Shown here in pieces: positions 1-8,371 of a stretch of DNA of 64,000 nt (position 1 is its first letter; every line of letters begins with the position of its first letter). The notes beneath the pieces are model-generated. The model saw only the letters and a program-made list of their open reading frames with translations. It had not been told where the DNA came from and did not search any database. The stretch covers positions 1 through 64,000 of the forward strand of contig NZ_JAQOWX010000004.1 in the NCBI RefSeq assembly GCF_028462495.1, in the 5' to 3' direction. The DNA is from Roseateles_E sp005503085. GTDB lineage: Bacteria > Pseudomonadota > Gammaproteobacteria > Burkholderiales > Burkholderiaceae_C. Made by a program: the position numbers and the translations under genes.

Positions 1-126
1 GACGGCATCAAGGCCGCGCTGGCGCAGCCGGTGATTTTTGACGGGCGCAATCTGTATGACCCGGCCATGATGAAGACCCTGGAGATCGAGCACCACGCGA
101 TTGGCCGTGGCAATCTGCGCGATTGA
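1..126 (+). CDS. ugd: UDP-glucose 6-dehydrogenase, C-terminal fragment
   Basis: Only the last 41 codons lie in the window. The peptide carries the family's C-terminal signature VIFDGRNLYDP followed by a HAIGR motif, as in UDP-glucose/GDP-mannose dehydrogenases that oxidise UDP-glucose to UDP-glucuronate in the cytoplasm. It faces the minus-strand polysaccharide cluster and ends 34 bases before the last gene of that cluster, so it may supply UDP-GlcA to the same polymer or to another one. The motif identifies the family well. The choice of UDP-glucose over other sugar nucleotides is inferred from the closeness of the motif. Confidence 0.85.
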   Translation, partial: DGIKAALAQPVIFDGRNLYDPAMMKTLEIEHHAIGRGNLRD

Positions 127-148
127 GTGGCGGTGGCGGAGCGTGTTT

Positions 149-170
149 GTCCGCCCCGGATCAGGCGGAC
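149..170. other. Hairpin between convergent ugd and wbuB-like genes
   Basis: GTCCGCC (149-155) pairs with GGCGGAC (164-170) over an 8-base loop. It overlaps the stop codon of the minus-strand gene. No T-run follows on either strand, so intrinsic termination is doubtful. It could be a weak bidirectional transcription stop. Confidence 0.3.
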
Positions 171-1384
171 GACGAGGCTAGCCAGCGTTCCAATTGGGTC
201 ATCAAAGAGGCTCGATTGAACTGCGCTTCGCAGTATGAGCGGCCGCTTTGGCCCATCGCGAGTTGGCGCTCTAGTGGGAGGTTTGCTAGCGCCAGTGCTT
301 GATTTGCAAGAGCTCTTGCGTCGCCAGCTGAGGCAACATGTCCCGCACCGGAGGCCTCGATCACGCGTGCGCCCTCGCCGTCCAGCATGGCCAATAGCGG
401 CTTGCCAGCGGCCAGGTAGCTCTGCACCTTGCCTGGTATGGTCATCGAAAAAATGGGATCCGACTTCAACGACACCAGCAAGGCGCTTGCGCCGGCAAAG
501 AAGCTGGGCATGCGTTCGACGGGATGCCGACCAAGCATGAAGACCGTGGAAGACAGTCCCAGGCGCTGTATCTCTTCGCGCACCTGCGCTGCCGCCCGTC
601 CGTCGCCGACGATGAGCCAGTGAATGTCGGTGTGATCGCGCGTTAGATCGGCGGCCCGGAGGATCGACGGAAAGTCCTGTGCGTCGCCGATGTTGCCGGC
701 GAAGAGGATGTTGAATTTGCCCTGATGGTCTAGAAGCTCGGGAGCGATATCGACGTGAGCGGACGCATTGTCGAAGACCTCCTCTGACCAAGCCGGAAAG
801 TAGCGGAACTTGTCCGTGGAACCCGCCCAACGTCGAATAGGTTCCACAAAGGCTTGCGACTGCCCGAGAATAAGATCGCATTGGCGATAGATGAAGGTGC
901 AGAGCGCGCCGACCAGCCGCAATGCCCGCTCTGACTTCACCATACCGACAGCCTTCAAAGTGTCCGGCCACAAGTCCAGCACCCACATTGAAAGTGGCGC
1001 TCGCTTAATCCATTTGAGCAGGATCGCCGGCAGCGCTGACGTGATGGGCGAGGTCTCGAAGACGAAGATCGCGTCGAAATGCCGGCCGCGCAGCTTCCAG
1101 GGGCCGAGCAAGCACCCCCAGAATACGAAGCTCCAATAGTTCAGCAGCAGCTGCAGGCTGCCTTTGCCGCGCGGGCGCAGCGGCAAGCGCAGCACCTCGG
1201 CGCCGGCATAGCTGCCATAGTGCTCTGGATGCGCTAGGAAGTCGGGCTGGACCGCGCCTTCGGGATAGTTAGGCCGACCCGTCAATACAGAAACTTCGTG
1301 CCCGCGCGCAGTGAGCTCGGAGACGATGTCATTGACGCGGAAGGTCTCAGGCCAGAAGTACTGGCTGACGACGAGGACTTTCAA
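161..1384 (-). CDS. wbuB: WbuB-like glycosyltransferase family 4 (putative L-fucosamine transferase)
   Basis: A 407-residue GT-B fold glycosyltransferase. The N-terminal Rossmann half begins MKVLVVSQYFWPETFRVNDI, and VLDLWPD (135-141) is typical of the WbuB/WcaI subgroup. The C-terminal GT4 half starts near FAGNIGDAQDF (228-238) and has IPGKVQSYLAAGKPLLA (316-332), the nucleotide-sugar binding region. WbuB proteins encoded next to fnlABC are believed to add L-FucNAc-type sugars to the lipid-linked repeat unit at the cytoplasmic face. Here it is the last gene of the operon, 7 bases after the fnlC homologue, the same relative place as in E. coli O26/O145-type clusters. Acceptor and linkage cannot be read from sequence. 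Confidence 0.8.
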   Translation of the reverse strand: MKVLVVSQYFWPETFRVNDIVSELTARGHEVSVLTGRPNYPEGAVQPDFLAHPEHYGSYAGAEVLRLPLRPRGKGSLQLLLNYWSFVFWGCLLGPWKLRGRHFDAIFVFETSPITSALPAILLKWIKRAPLSMWVLDLWPDTLKAVGMVKSERALRLVGALCTFIYRQCDLILGQSQAFVEPIRRWAGSTDKFRYFPAWSEEVFDNASAHVDIAPELLDHQGKFNILFAGNIGDAQDFPSILRAADLTRDHTDIHWLIVGDGRAAAQVREEIQRLGLSSTVFMLGRHPVERMPSFFAGASALLVSLKSDPIFSMTIPGKVQSYLAAGKPLLAMLDGEGARVIEASGAGHVASAGDARALANQALALANLPLERQLAMGQSGRSYCEAQFNRASLMTQLERWLASSSA

Positions 1385-1391
1385 TCCGCTC

Positions 1392-2525
1392 TCACTCGTA
1401 CCGACGCCAGACCACTCGCGTTACATAGTCCGTGTAGCTGTGAATGATGCGCACCACCTTGTCAGCAACATTGGGCATGCTGTAGTCCGCAACTTGTCGG
1501 AGCGAACGCTGCTCACCGCGCGGCTGCGTTTCAAGGATTCGCATGGCCTGACGCACGCGGTCCAGCTCCAGGCCAACCATCATGACCGAGGCTTCCTCCA
1601 TGCCTTCCGGGCGCTCGTGCGCCTCCCGCAAATTCAGTGCTGGGAAGTTCAGGATCGACGACTCTTCGTTGATCGTGCCACTGTCGGACAACACGGCTTT
1701 TGCGTGCATCTGTAGCTTGACGTAGTCGTGAAAGCCAAGCGGCTTGAGCAGGCGCACCTGCGGATGAAAGCTGACGCCCATCGCCGTGATGCGCTTCTGA
1801 GTCCGCGGGTGGGTGGAGACAATTACCGGCTGGCCATGATCTTCGGCCAGACCGTTCAGGACCCCGCAGAGCTTGCCGAAGCTGCGATCAGACTCGATGT
1901 TCTCTTCGCGATGCGCGCTGACAACGAAGTACTGGCCCGGCTCGACGCCCAAGCGGGTCAGTGCGTCTGAGGCGTCAATTCTCGGGCGGTAGTGCGTCAG
2001 CACCTCGAACATCGGGCTCCCGGTTTTGATGATCTGGTCCGGCGGCAAGCCCTCACGCAGCAGGTACTCACGGGCGATGTCGCTATAGGTGAGATTGATG
2101 TCGGCAGTATGATCGACGATGCGGCGGTTCGTCTCTTCGGGCACCCGCTGATCAAAGCAGCGGTTGCCCGCTTCCATGTGAAAGATAGCGATCTTGCGGC
2201 GCTTGGCCGGAATGACGGCCAGGCAGCTGTTCGTATCGCCCAGCACCAGCAGCGCTTCCGGTTTCTCCTGCTCCAGCACGGAGTCGACGGCGATGATCAG
2301 GTTGCCGATGGTCTGTGCCGCGTTGGTGCCTGCGCTGTTCAGGAAGTGATCGGGCTTGCGAACGCCCAGGTCGTCGAAGAAGACCTGATTCAGTTCGTAA
2401 TCATAGTTCTGGCCGGTGTGAACCAGCACGTGGTCGCAATGCTCGTCCAGGCGTGCCAGGACGCGGGACAGACGGATGATCTCCGGGCGGGTACCAACGA
2501 CGGAGACGACTTTGAGCTTCTTCAT
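1392..2525 (-). CDS. fnlC: UDP-N-acetylglucosamine 2-epimerase family enzyme FnlC/WbjD/CapG
   Basis: A 377-residue member of the WecB-type 2-epimerase family. Visible motifs are GTRPEIIRLS near the N terminus, HTGQNYD (37-43), GDTNS near 97, and the HMEAGNRC...PEETNRRIVDH block with catalytic acids, then SAHREENI near 204. In the UDP-L-FucNAc pathway this enzyme inverts C-2 of UDP-L-PneNAc to give UDP-L-FucNAc. It follows the FnlA and FnlB homologues and overlaps FnlB's stop by 4 bases. That context distinguishes it from the plain ManNAc-forming WecB. Confidence 0.88.
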   Translation of the reverse strand: MKKLKVVSVVGTRPEIIRLSRVLARLDEHCDHVLVHTGQNYDYELNQVFFDDLGVRKPDHFLNSAGTNAAQTIGNLIIAVDSVLEQEKPEALLVLGDTNSCLAVIPAKRRKIAIFHMEAGNRCFDQRVPEETNRRIVDHTADINLTYSDIAREYLLREGLPPDQIIKTGSPMFEVLTHYRPRIDASDALTRLGVEPGQYFVVSAHREENIESDRSFGKLCGVLNGLAEDHGQPVIVSTHPRTQKRITAMGVSFHPQVRLLKPLGFHDYVKLQMHAKAVLSDSGTINEESSILNFPALNLREAHERPEGMEEASVMMVGLELDRVRQAMRILETQPRGEQRSLRQVADYSMPNVADKVVRIIHSYTDYVTRVVWRRYE

Positions 2526-3637
2526 GCCTGTTGAACTTTCTGGGCGATGGTGTCAGGCTTCTGTCGATCAAAGATCTCGTTGGCCCAAACCATGACGACG
2601 AGTTCGTCGTCGCCGATATTGCTGACATTGTGGGTCCAGCCGGGAATTGTTTCGACAATCCGCCCGTCGCCACCACGTGTGATGATCTCGTACGTTTCGT
2701 TGGTGAGGATGTGGCGGTAGCCGAAGCTTGCCGTGCCCTTGATCACCAGGAACTTCTCTGTCTTGGTATGGTGGTAGTGTTCGCCGCGGGTGATGCCGGG
2801 AAAGGCCGTAAAGTAGCCAAACTGGCCGCAGTCGGGCGTCTTCAGCATCTCGACGAAAACGCCGCGCGGGTCGGCGTGGCGCTGGACCTCGTATTCGAAG
2901 GCCGGCAGGGGCAGGAAGCTGACATAGGTCGCATAGAGCGCACGGGTCAGTCCCGTACCGACACGCTCCGTCACCATCGATTCGCGGCTGCTCTGGAAGG
3001 CGCGAATCTGATCGGCCAGTGCACCGACGGTAGTGTCGTACTCCGGGCCGGCCTGCAGCAGCCCGCTGGGTGCTGCGGGATCGTCCAGCAGCGCACAGAA
3101 GTGGCGCAGCACATCGTCGATATAGATCAGACGCAATGGCGCATCGGGATCTTTAACGGTGATCTGTTCGCCGCGAGCGATGTTGTGGCAAAAAGTGGCG
3201 ACCGCTGAGTTGTAATTCGGGCGGGACCACTTCCCAAAGACGTTGGTCAGTCGAAACACATGGACCGAGGTGCCTGTCTTCTCGCCATAGGCCAGCAACT
3301 CGTCCTCGGCCTCGCGCTTGCTGCGGCCATAGGGGTTGTCCAGAGCGGCTTGGGTAGAAGATGCATAGGCGATGCGCGGCTTGGTCGGCAAACCTGCCAT
3401 CGCTTCGCACAGAATACGCGTGAAGACGTGGTTGCCCTGAGTGAAGTCGGACGGATCCAGCGGTCGGTTCACTCCGGCCAAATGGAAAACGAAATCAACG
3501 CCTGCCAACAGTGCAGGCAGGGCTTCGGGTTTCACATCGTGCGGGATGAGCACGGGATCCAGATGTCCGAGCTCCTTGAGCCTGACCTGGAGGTTGCGTC
3601 CGATGAAACCCTGAGCACCGGTGATAGCGATTCGCAT
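2522..3637 (-). CDS. fnlB: Bifunctional UDP-sugar reductase/epimerase FnlB/WbjC/CapF
   Basis: A 371-residue two-domain protein. Residues 1-245 form an NAD(P)-dependent SDR with GAQGFIGRNL (7-16) and the YGRSK (103-107) Y-x3-K catalytic pair. The C-terminal part is a cupin with the metal-binding GEHYHHTK motif. This SDR+cupin layout is that of CapF/WbjC, which epimerises C-3 and reduces C-4 on the way to UDP-L-FucNAc. The start at 3637 is chosen because GGAGG lies 8 bases upstream. A longer reading from 3664 would overlap fnlA and lacks such a site. It lies 1 base after fnlA. Confidence 0.88.
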   Translation of the reverse strand: MRIAITGAQGFIGRNLQVRLKELGHLDPVLIPHDVKPEALPALLAGVDFVFHLAGVNRPLDPSDFTQGNHVFTRILCEAMAGLPTKPRIAYASSTQAALDNPYGRSKREAEDELLAYGEKTGTSVHVFRLTNVFGKWSRPNYNSAVATFCHNIARGEQITVKDPDAPLRLIYIDDVLRHFCALLDDPAAPSGLLQAGPEYDTTVGALADQIRAFQSSRESMVTERVGTGLTRALYATYVSFLPLPAFEYEVQRHADPRGVFVEMLKTPDCGQFGYFTAFPGITRGEHYHHTKTEKFLVIKGTASFGYRHILTNETYEIITRGGDGRIVETIPGWTHNVSNIGDDELVVMVWANEIFDRQKPDTIAQKVQQA

Positions 3638-3638
3638 G

Positions 3639-4673
3639 TCAGTCCTCCGGATGGGGCGCTTCATCGTTGGCGATGCGTCGCATGAAATCCAGCTTCAGCA
3701 GCAACTGCTCCATGCCGTCAATATCTAGGCGTTCGGTGTTGTGGGAGTTGTAGTCCTCGCTAGTCGAAATGCTGGTTTCTCCTTGATCGACGAACTTGCC
3801 ATAGTTCAAGTCGCGTCCGTCCGGCGGTACGCGGAAGTAGCCGCCCAAATCCTCTGCCGCAGCGCGCTCCTCGCGGCTCAGCAGCGCTTCGTACAACTTC
3901 TCACCGTGACGGGTGCCAATGACACGTACTTCATGGTCGGCGCGTTTCATCAGCGACAAAATGGCGTGCGTGAGCACCTCCACCGTGGCCGCCGGGGCCT
4001 TCTGCACGAAGATGTCACCGTTGTTGCCATGTTCGAACGCATAGAGGACCAGCTCTACAGCATCGTCCAGCGTCATCATGAAGCGGGTCATGTTCGGGTC
4101 GGTGATGGTGATGGGCTTTCCGGCGCGCACCTGCTCAACGAACAGGGGAATCACGGAGCCGCGCGAAGCCATCACATTGCCGTAGCGCGTACCGCAGATA
4201 ACGGTGCCAGTGCCCTCCAGATTGCGTGAGGCAGCGACCATCACCTTCTCCATCATGGCTTTGGAGATGCCCATCGCGTTGATCGGGTAGACGGCCTTGT
4301 CGGTGCTCAGGCAGACGACACGCTTTACTCCGGCGCGTATGGCGGCCTCGAGCACGTTCTCGGTGCCCAGCACATTGGTGCGCACCGCTTCCATCGGATG
4401 GAACTCGCAGGACGGTACCTGCTTCAAGGCGGCGGCGTGGTAGCAATAATCCACGCCACGCATGGCCGATTCGACGGCACGCATATCACGCACATCTCCG
4501 ATATAAAACTTCAGCTTGGGGCTGTTGTAGCGCTTACGCATATCGTCCTGCTTCTTCTCGTCACGGGAGAAGATGCGGATCTCGCGCAAATCGGAATCAA
4601 GGAAGCGACGCAGCACGGCGTTGCCAAAGCTGCCGGTGCCGCCGGTGATCAGGAGGGTCTTATCTGTGAACAT
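3639..4673 (-). CDS. fnlA: UDP-GlcNAc 4,6-dehydratase/5-epimerase FnlA/WbjB/CapE
   Basis: A 344-residue extended SDR of the FlaA1/WbjB group. It has a Rossmann GGTGSFGNAV near residue 11, a STDKAVYPINAMG block and an MGISKAMMEK active-site region, where Met replaces the usual catalytic Tyr, as is common in this group. The enzyme converts UDP-GlcNAc into a 4-keto-6-deoxy-L-talose-type intermediate, the first step of UDP-L-FucNAc synthesis. It is followed directly by FnlB and FnlC homologues, so the whole three-enzyme pathway is present. CapD/PglF-type enzymes are the alternative family, but the three-gene order argues for FnlA. Confidence 0.88.
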   Translation of the reverse strand: MFTDKTLLITGGTGSFGNAVLRRFLDSDLREIRIFSRDEKKQDDMRKRYNSPKLKFYIGDVRDMRAVESAMRGVDYCYHAAALKQVPSCEFHPMEAVRTNVLGTENVLEAAIRAGVKRVVCLSTDKAVYPINAMGISKAMMEKVMVAASRNLEGTGTVICGTRYGNVMASRGSVIPLFVEQVRAGKPITITDPNMTRFMMTLDDAVELVLYAFEHGNNGDIFVQKAPAATVEVLTHAILSLMKRADHEVRVIGTRHGEKLYEALLSREERAAAEDLGGYFRVPPDGRDLNYGKFVDQGETSISTSEDYNSHNTERLDIDGMEQLLLKLDFMRRIANDEAPHPED

Positions 4674-4681
4674 GGCGCGAT

Positions 4682-5479
4682 TCAGGTCTTGTTGTACGAG
4701 CGCAGTGCAGCGCGACAGAGGTCGTCCTTCTGCTGCGGGGTAGGGTAATTGATCAAAACGGCGCGGTACTGCCCCTTGAACACGAACAGGCTGCCGACGG
4801 CAGCACCGATTACGCCGCAGGCGCCCAGCAACTGGCCGATGTCATCGAGAGAGCCGGCACCCCCCAAAATGGTTAATGGCACCTTGAGTTCGGCCCGCAT
4901 CTGGCGGGCCAGGTCAATGTCATACCCCCTCATTTCGCCGTCACGGTCGACGGAGTTGATCACAATCTCCCCTGCGCCGGCGTCTTGCAACTGCCGGGCG
5001 AATGCAATCGGATCAAGCTTGTGAGCGTTCTTGGCGTTATGCGTGCAGATTTCGTAGCCCTTGCTGAAGAGGCCGCTCTTCTTGCGCACGTCGAGCACAG
5101 CAACCACGCTCTGGCGGCCAATGGCTGTGGCCATTTTTGCCAGCAGGTCGGGGTTAGCTACTGCGGCGGCGCTGACCGATACCTTCTCGACACCCAGGTC
5201 AATGATGCGCGATGCCTGGTCTGCAGTCGTGACACCACCGCCATAGCACAGGGGCATGCGGCACTCGGCAGCCAGCTTGGCGATCTGTGCATAGTTCGGT
5301 TCCGCCCGGTTTACCGAGGCGTCAATGTCCAGCACCATCAACTCGTCGGATTCCTTTTCGTTGAAGATCTTGACGGCGTTGATCGGGTCGCCCACATACT
5401 TCGGCGCTTTGAACTGCTGGGTCTTGACCAGTCCACCCTTGTGGACGAGCAGGCAGGGAATAATGCGGGGGCGCAGCAT
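4682..5479 (-). CDS. HisF-like subunit of sugar amidotransferase complex (WbuZ/HisF2 type)
   Basis: A 265-residue (beta/alpha)8 barrel clearly related to HisF (imidazole glycerol phosphate synthase cyclase). The N-terminal Asp11 of genuine HisF is Leu here: the segment reads IIPCLLVHKGGLVK instead of the family's IIxCLDVKDGRVVK. The second acidic site (AVLDVRKK) and DRDGEMRGYD are kept. Loss of Asp11 argues against histidine synthesis. Paralogues like this sit beside HisH and WbpG/LfnA-type proteins in O-antigen clusters, where the trio installs an acetamidino group on a sugar. The gene lies 3 bases after the hisH-like gene. The detailed catalytic role of this subunit is inferred. Confidence 0.82.
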   Translation of the reverse strand: MLRPRIIPCLLVHKGGLVKTQQFKAPKYVGDPINAVKIFNEKESDELMVLDIDASVNRAEPNYAQIAKLAAECRMPLCYGGGVTTADQASRIIDLGVEKVSVSAAAVANPDLLAKMATAIGRQSVVAVLDVRKKSGLFSKGYEICTHNAKNAHKLDPIAFARQLQDAGAGEIVINSVDRDGEMRGYDIDLARQMRAELKVPLTILGGAGSLDDIGQLLGACGVIGAAVGSLFVFKGQYRAVLINYPTPQQKDDLCRAALRSYNKT

Positions 5480-5482
5480 GGC

Positions 5483-6097
5483 TCAGAGTTCCGCGAAGTT
5501 CTTTAAGAGCTGCGCACCAAAGTGGTGGCTTTTCTCAGGGTGGCATTGAACGCCATGGATATGGCCCTTTGACACGATGCAGTCGAAGTGGTGCCCGTAC
5601 TCGGCGGTGGCGGAGACATCGTTTTTGTCTTCGGCCTCGAAGTAGTATGAGTGCAGGAAGTAGAAACGCGGCTCTGGCTCGAAGTCGGTGAAGAGCTTGT
5701 GGCCGGGTTTGATCTCAAGGTCGTTCCAACCCATGTGAGGCATGGGTAGGTGCTTGGATTGCGGGTGCATGGCGAAGGCCTTCACGCGGCCTGGCACCCA
5801 GTTCAGTCCAGGCAGTTCACCCTCGTCGCTGCCACTGGCCAGCATTTGCATGCCAACGCAGATGCCGATGACCGGGATCTGTTCCTGCAGCACCATTCCA
5901 TCCAAACGCTCACGCATGCCCGACTGGTTTAGCAGATTCATGGCGGTATCGAAGGCGCCGACGCCCGGCAGGACCAAGCGAGTGGCGCCTTCCAATTCTT
6001 CCGCAGTACGCGCACGGCTAGCCTCCAAACCCAGACGCTTGAACATCGTCATGAAAGCCTGGATATTGCCGACACCGTAGTCAACGATGCGAATCAT
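5483..6097 (-). CDS. HisH-like glutamine amidotransferase subunit (WbuY/HisH2 type)
   Basis: A 204-residue class I glutamine amidotransferase resembling HisH. The nucleophile is Cys80 in GICVGMQML, and the His/Glu of the triad are H186 and E188 in VQCHPEKS. It should hydrolyse glutamine and pass ammonia to the neighbouring HisF-like barrel and on to the sugar amidotransferase. The start at 6097 overlaps the preceding stop as ATGA, implying translational coupling. The upstream in-frame extension to 6160 would run inside the preceding gene and was dropped. The context is O-antigen synthesis, as no other his gene is nearby. Confidence 0.85.
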   Translation of the reverse strand: MIRIVDYGVGNIQAFMTMFKRLGLEASRARTAEELEGATRLVLPGVGAFDTAMNLLNQSGMRERLDGMVLQEQIPVIGICVGMQMLASGSDEGELPGLNWVPGRVKAFAMHPQSKHLPMPHMGWNDLEIKPGHKLFTDFEPEPRFYFLHSYYFEAEDKNDVSATAEYGHHFDCIVSKGHIHGVQCHPEKSHHFGAQLLKNFAEL

Positions 6098-7230
6098 CGG
6101 AAATACCTCTTTTCCAGTCCCAACCAGCGCATGACATTGGCACCAAAGCCGATCATCCATCGCTTGTTCTTATAGTCACGGTAGGTCTTGTTCGGGCTGT
6201 TGAAGATCTGCTGCAGTTCCTCCACCGTCAAGTCCAGCTTGTGGGCAACGTACTCGAATTCCTGCTTCAGGAAGTGCTCATCCATCTCTGGGCTGGCGAT
6301 GCGTTCCAGCGCAGCCTCTCGCGTCATCTGACCCGTCATGATCAGGCTGGAAAAATGGGCACGACGCTTGTGGAAGCCGAATTTTCGTGGCAGCCAATAG
6401 TCTTCATAGAAGCGGGTGAAGCGTGACTCATGGTGCTTGTGCTGGAATCGCTGCCAGCCGAATAGGCGGCCCAATTCATCCTCGGCGTCCTTCTTGCCGA
6501 AGGGCACGAGGTTCAGCGGGTGATGCACCTTCATGCCGAGGATCTTCTGGTAGTACAGCTTGTAGATCAGGATGTCCTTGAGCGGGAAGGTCTCCAGCGG
6601 GCGCTTGCCGAATTGGCGATGGATGTCGTTGAACAGCAGCGTATCGATGCCCAGGTAGCCGCCCCACTCCTCGGGCTCGCGGCAGCATTCGGTCGAAAAG
6701 TTCGACCCGGTAATGACGTGCTTGATCTTGTGCTGGCGTGCGAACTTGTACAACGACGAGAAGAACGAGGCATCCTGGGGCAGATCCTGATCCGGGATGC
6801 CGGACTTTAGGAACGCTACCTGCAAGTCTTTCATCTCCTCCCAGTTGATAACTTCGGTATAGAGGTCGAGTCCAAGACCGTCGACAAGCTTCTCGATGTT
6901 GCCTACTGCTTGGTCGGTATTCCATCCGGCATCGACATGGAAAAGAAGGGGGCGCAGCCCCATCTTCTCTTTAGCGATGTAGGCGGCGTAGGAACTGTCC
7001 AGGCCGCCGCTCAGTCCGATGATGCAATCGAAGTCCTTGCCCTTGCCCTCGGCCTTGATAGCTTCGGCCATGGTTTTCAACTCGGCTTCATGTTTCTGGC
7101 CACTAGTCCAATTCGGGGCGATGGTCTGCTCGAAGTTGTTGCAATACTCGCAGCGGCCTTGCGCGTCGAACTGGATGTGGGGGTCCGACGTGTCCATGAT
7201 GCAGTTGCAGCAGATCTGATATTTTTTCAT
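6094..7230 (-). CDS. N-acetyl sugar amidotransferase (LfnA/WbuX/WbpG family)
   Basis: A 378-residue protein of the ATP-dependent PP-loop amidotransferase family. Paired cysteines near the N terminus (CCNC at 7-10, CEYC at 27-30) suggest a bound metal. The PP-loop SGGLDSS (74-80) binds and activates with ATP. Members convert an N-acetyl into an acetamidino group on nucleotide or lipid-linked sugars, using ammonia supplied by HisH/HisF partners. Both partners follow directly here. Because fnlABC and wbuB come next, the likely substrate is L-FucNAc, giving L-FucNAm. Start 7230 gives the family N terminus MKKYQICCNC; a 38-residue upstream extension is unlike the family. Confidence 0.85.
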   Translation of the reverse strand: MKKYQICCNCIMDTSDPHIQFDAQGRCEYCNNFEQTIAPNWTSGQKHEAELKTMAEAIKAEGKGKDFDCIIGLSGGLDSSYAAYIAKEKMGLRPLLFHVDAGWNTDQAVGNIEKLVDGLGLDLYTEVINWEEMKDLQVAFLKSGIPDQDLPQDASFFSSLYKFARQHKIKHVITGSNFSTECCREPEEWGGYLGIDTLLFNDIHRQFGKRPLETFPLKDILIYKLYYQKILGMKVHHPLNLVPFGKKDAEDELGRLFGWQRFQHKHHESRFTRFYEDYWLPRKFGFHKRRAHFSSLIMTGQMTREAALERIASPEMDEHFLKQEFEYVAHKLDLTVEELQQIFNSPNKTYRDYKNKRWMIGFGANVMRWLGLEKRYFR

Positions 7231-7246
7231 GTTGCTGTGTATTGAT

Positions 7247-8371
7247 TCACCCGCTGACGACGTTGTTGAGCAGCGTGCTTTCAATGATGTTCGACGTTGA
7301 CGTGATGTAGACGAAACCGGTGAATACGGTGACCAGGTATGCAATGAAGCAGAGTGACATCAAGGCCCGGTTCTTTCTTCGAGAACGGTAGATTCCGTTA
7401 ATCACGAATATGCAATTGACGAGGAAGAGATTCCGGTAGAGCCGGATGAAGTCCAGATTGTCGAGTGTCAGTAGTATGGACAGACCAGCGACCAAGTTCA
7501 CGTTGAGCAGCACGGTTGGCGAGATGCGAAGGTAGGGCATCCACGGCAGCCGCGGCGGCACATGCTTGGTTCTTGATTCGGAATGCTTTGCAAGGGGCTG
7601 CACAACGGCGCCTGCATCAGCAACGGTCATTCTACGTGCAGTCCACCATAGCATCGCCAGGCTGGCGGCGTAGAAGGCGAGCACAGCCACCTTAGTCACA
7701 AGGCTCGTCTCTGTCGTGGTGTAGACGTCGATCTTCTCGGCGACAAAGGCGAGCAATGGGGACGCTACCAATGCGCTGAACACTAGCGTGTAGATGGCTG
7801 CAGCGACGCCCAATGCGCTCCAGAGCAATACCTTGTTCTGTGTTCGGGCTGCTAGGAACAGGAGGTAGAAGACAGAGGTGACATGGAACGTGGACGCGAT
7901 GAGAATGGTCACAGCATATTTCAGGTTCGATTTGCGTTCCTCTACCAACAAGTACTTCATGCCATAGATCACGATGGCCATGGCGTAGAAGTTTCTAACC
8001 TGAGTCACGTCCCAGAAGAATGGGAAGAAGAGATAAGCGAGCAGCCCCAGGGCAGGACGATCCGTCAGGTCCATGACGGCCTTGCAGATCAGCAGCAGGG
8101 CTGCACCTGAGAGAACGAAGTGGAATGCTCCGTACTCGAGACCTAACTGTGACGCGATGCGCGCAAGAGATTGATAGCCCAACTCGAAGCTGTCATCTTG
8201 ACCACCAGTTCGGATGCCGTCAAAGTTTTCAGCGTAGTAATAGCGGTCTGGATTGTCCAAATTGCCGGCAATGGCCAGATGGATGATCGCTAGTAGAAAG
8301 AAGTAGCCCGCCTTGCTCCTCGGCGAGGCCATCGCGAATGTCGCAGCGATAATGAGCAAGAAGATGATCAT
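7247..8371 (-). CDS. wzy: EpsG-family oligosaccharide polymerase (Wzy-like)
   Basis: A 374-residue integral membrane protein with about ten hydrophobic segments, beginning MIIFLLIIAATFAM. The AGNLDNPDRYYYAENFD stretch near residues 35-52 and YQSLARIA resemble the EpsG family, whose members polymerise lipid-linked repeat units in the periplasm. It is the only polytopic protein in the cluster besides the flippase, which fits the polymerase role. Overlap with the upstream gene is 4 bases (ATGA). Base composition is lower in GC than the housekeeping genes, as usual for serotype-specific genes. The polymerised linkage cannot be predicted. Confidence 0.75.
   Translation of the reverse strand: MIIFLLIIAATFAMASPRSKAGYFFLLAIIHLAIAGNLDNPDRYYYAENFDGIRTGGQDDSFELGYQSLARIASQLGLEYGAFHFVLSGAALLLICKAVMDLTDRPALGLLAYLFFPFFWDVTQVRNFYAMAIVIYGMKYLLVEERKSNLKYAVTILIASTFHVTSVFYLLFLAARTQNKVLLWSALGVAAAIYTLVFSALVASPLLAFVAEKIDVYTTTETSLVTKVAVLAFYAASLAMLWWTARRMTVADAGAVVQPLAKHSESRTKHVPPRLPWMPYLRISPTVLLNVNLVAGLSILLTLDNLDFIRLYRNLFLVNCIFVINGIYRSRRKNRALMSLCFIAYLVTVFTGFVYITSTSNIIESTLLNNVVSG

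Noticed and set aside
4682..6097. hisF and hisH as histidine biosynthesis genes
   Set aside because: No other his genes are near, catalytic Asp11 of HisF is Leu, and both sit in an O-antigen-type cluster beside a sugar amidotransferase.
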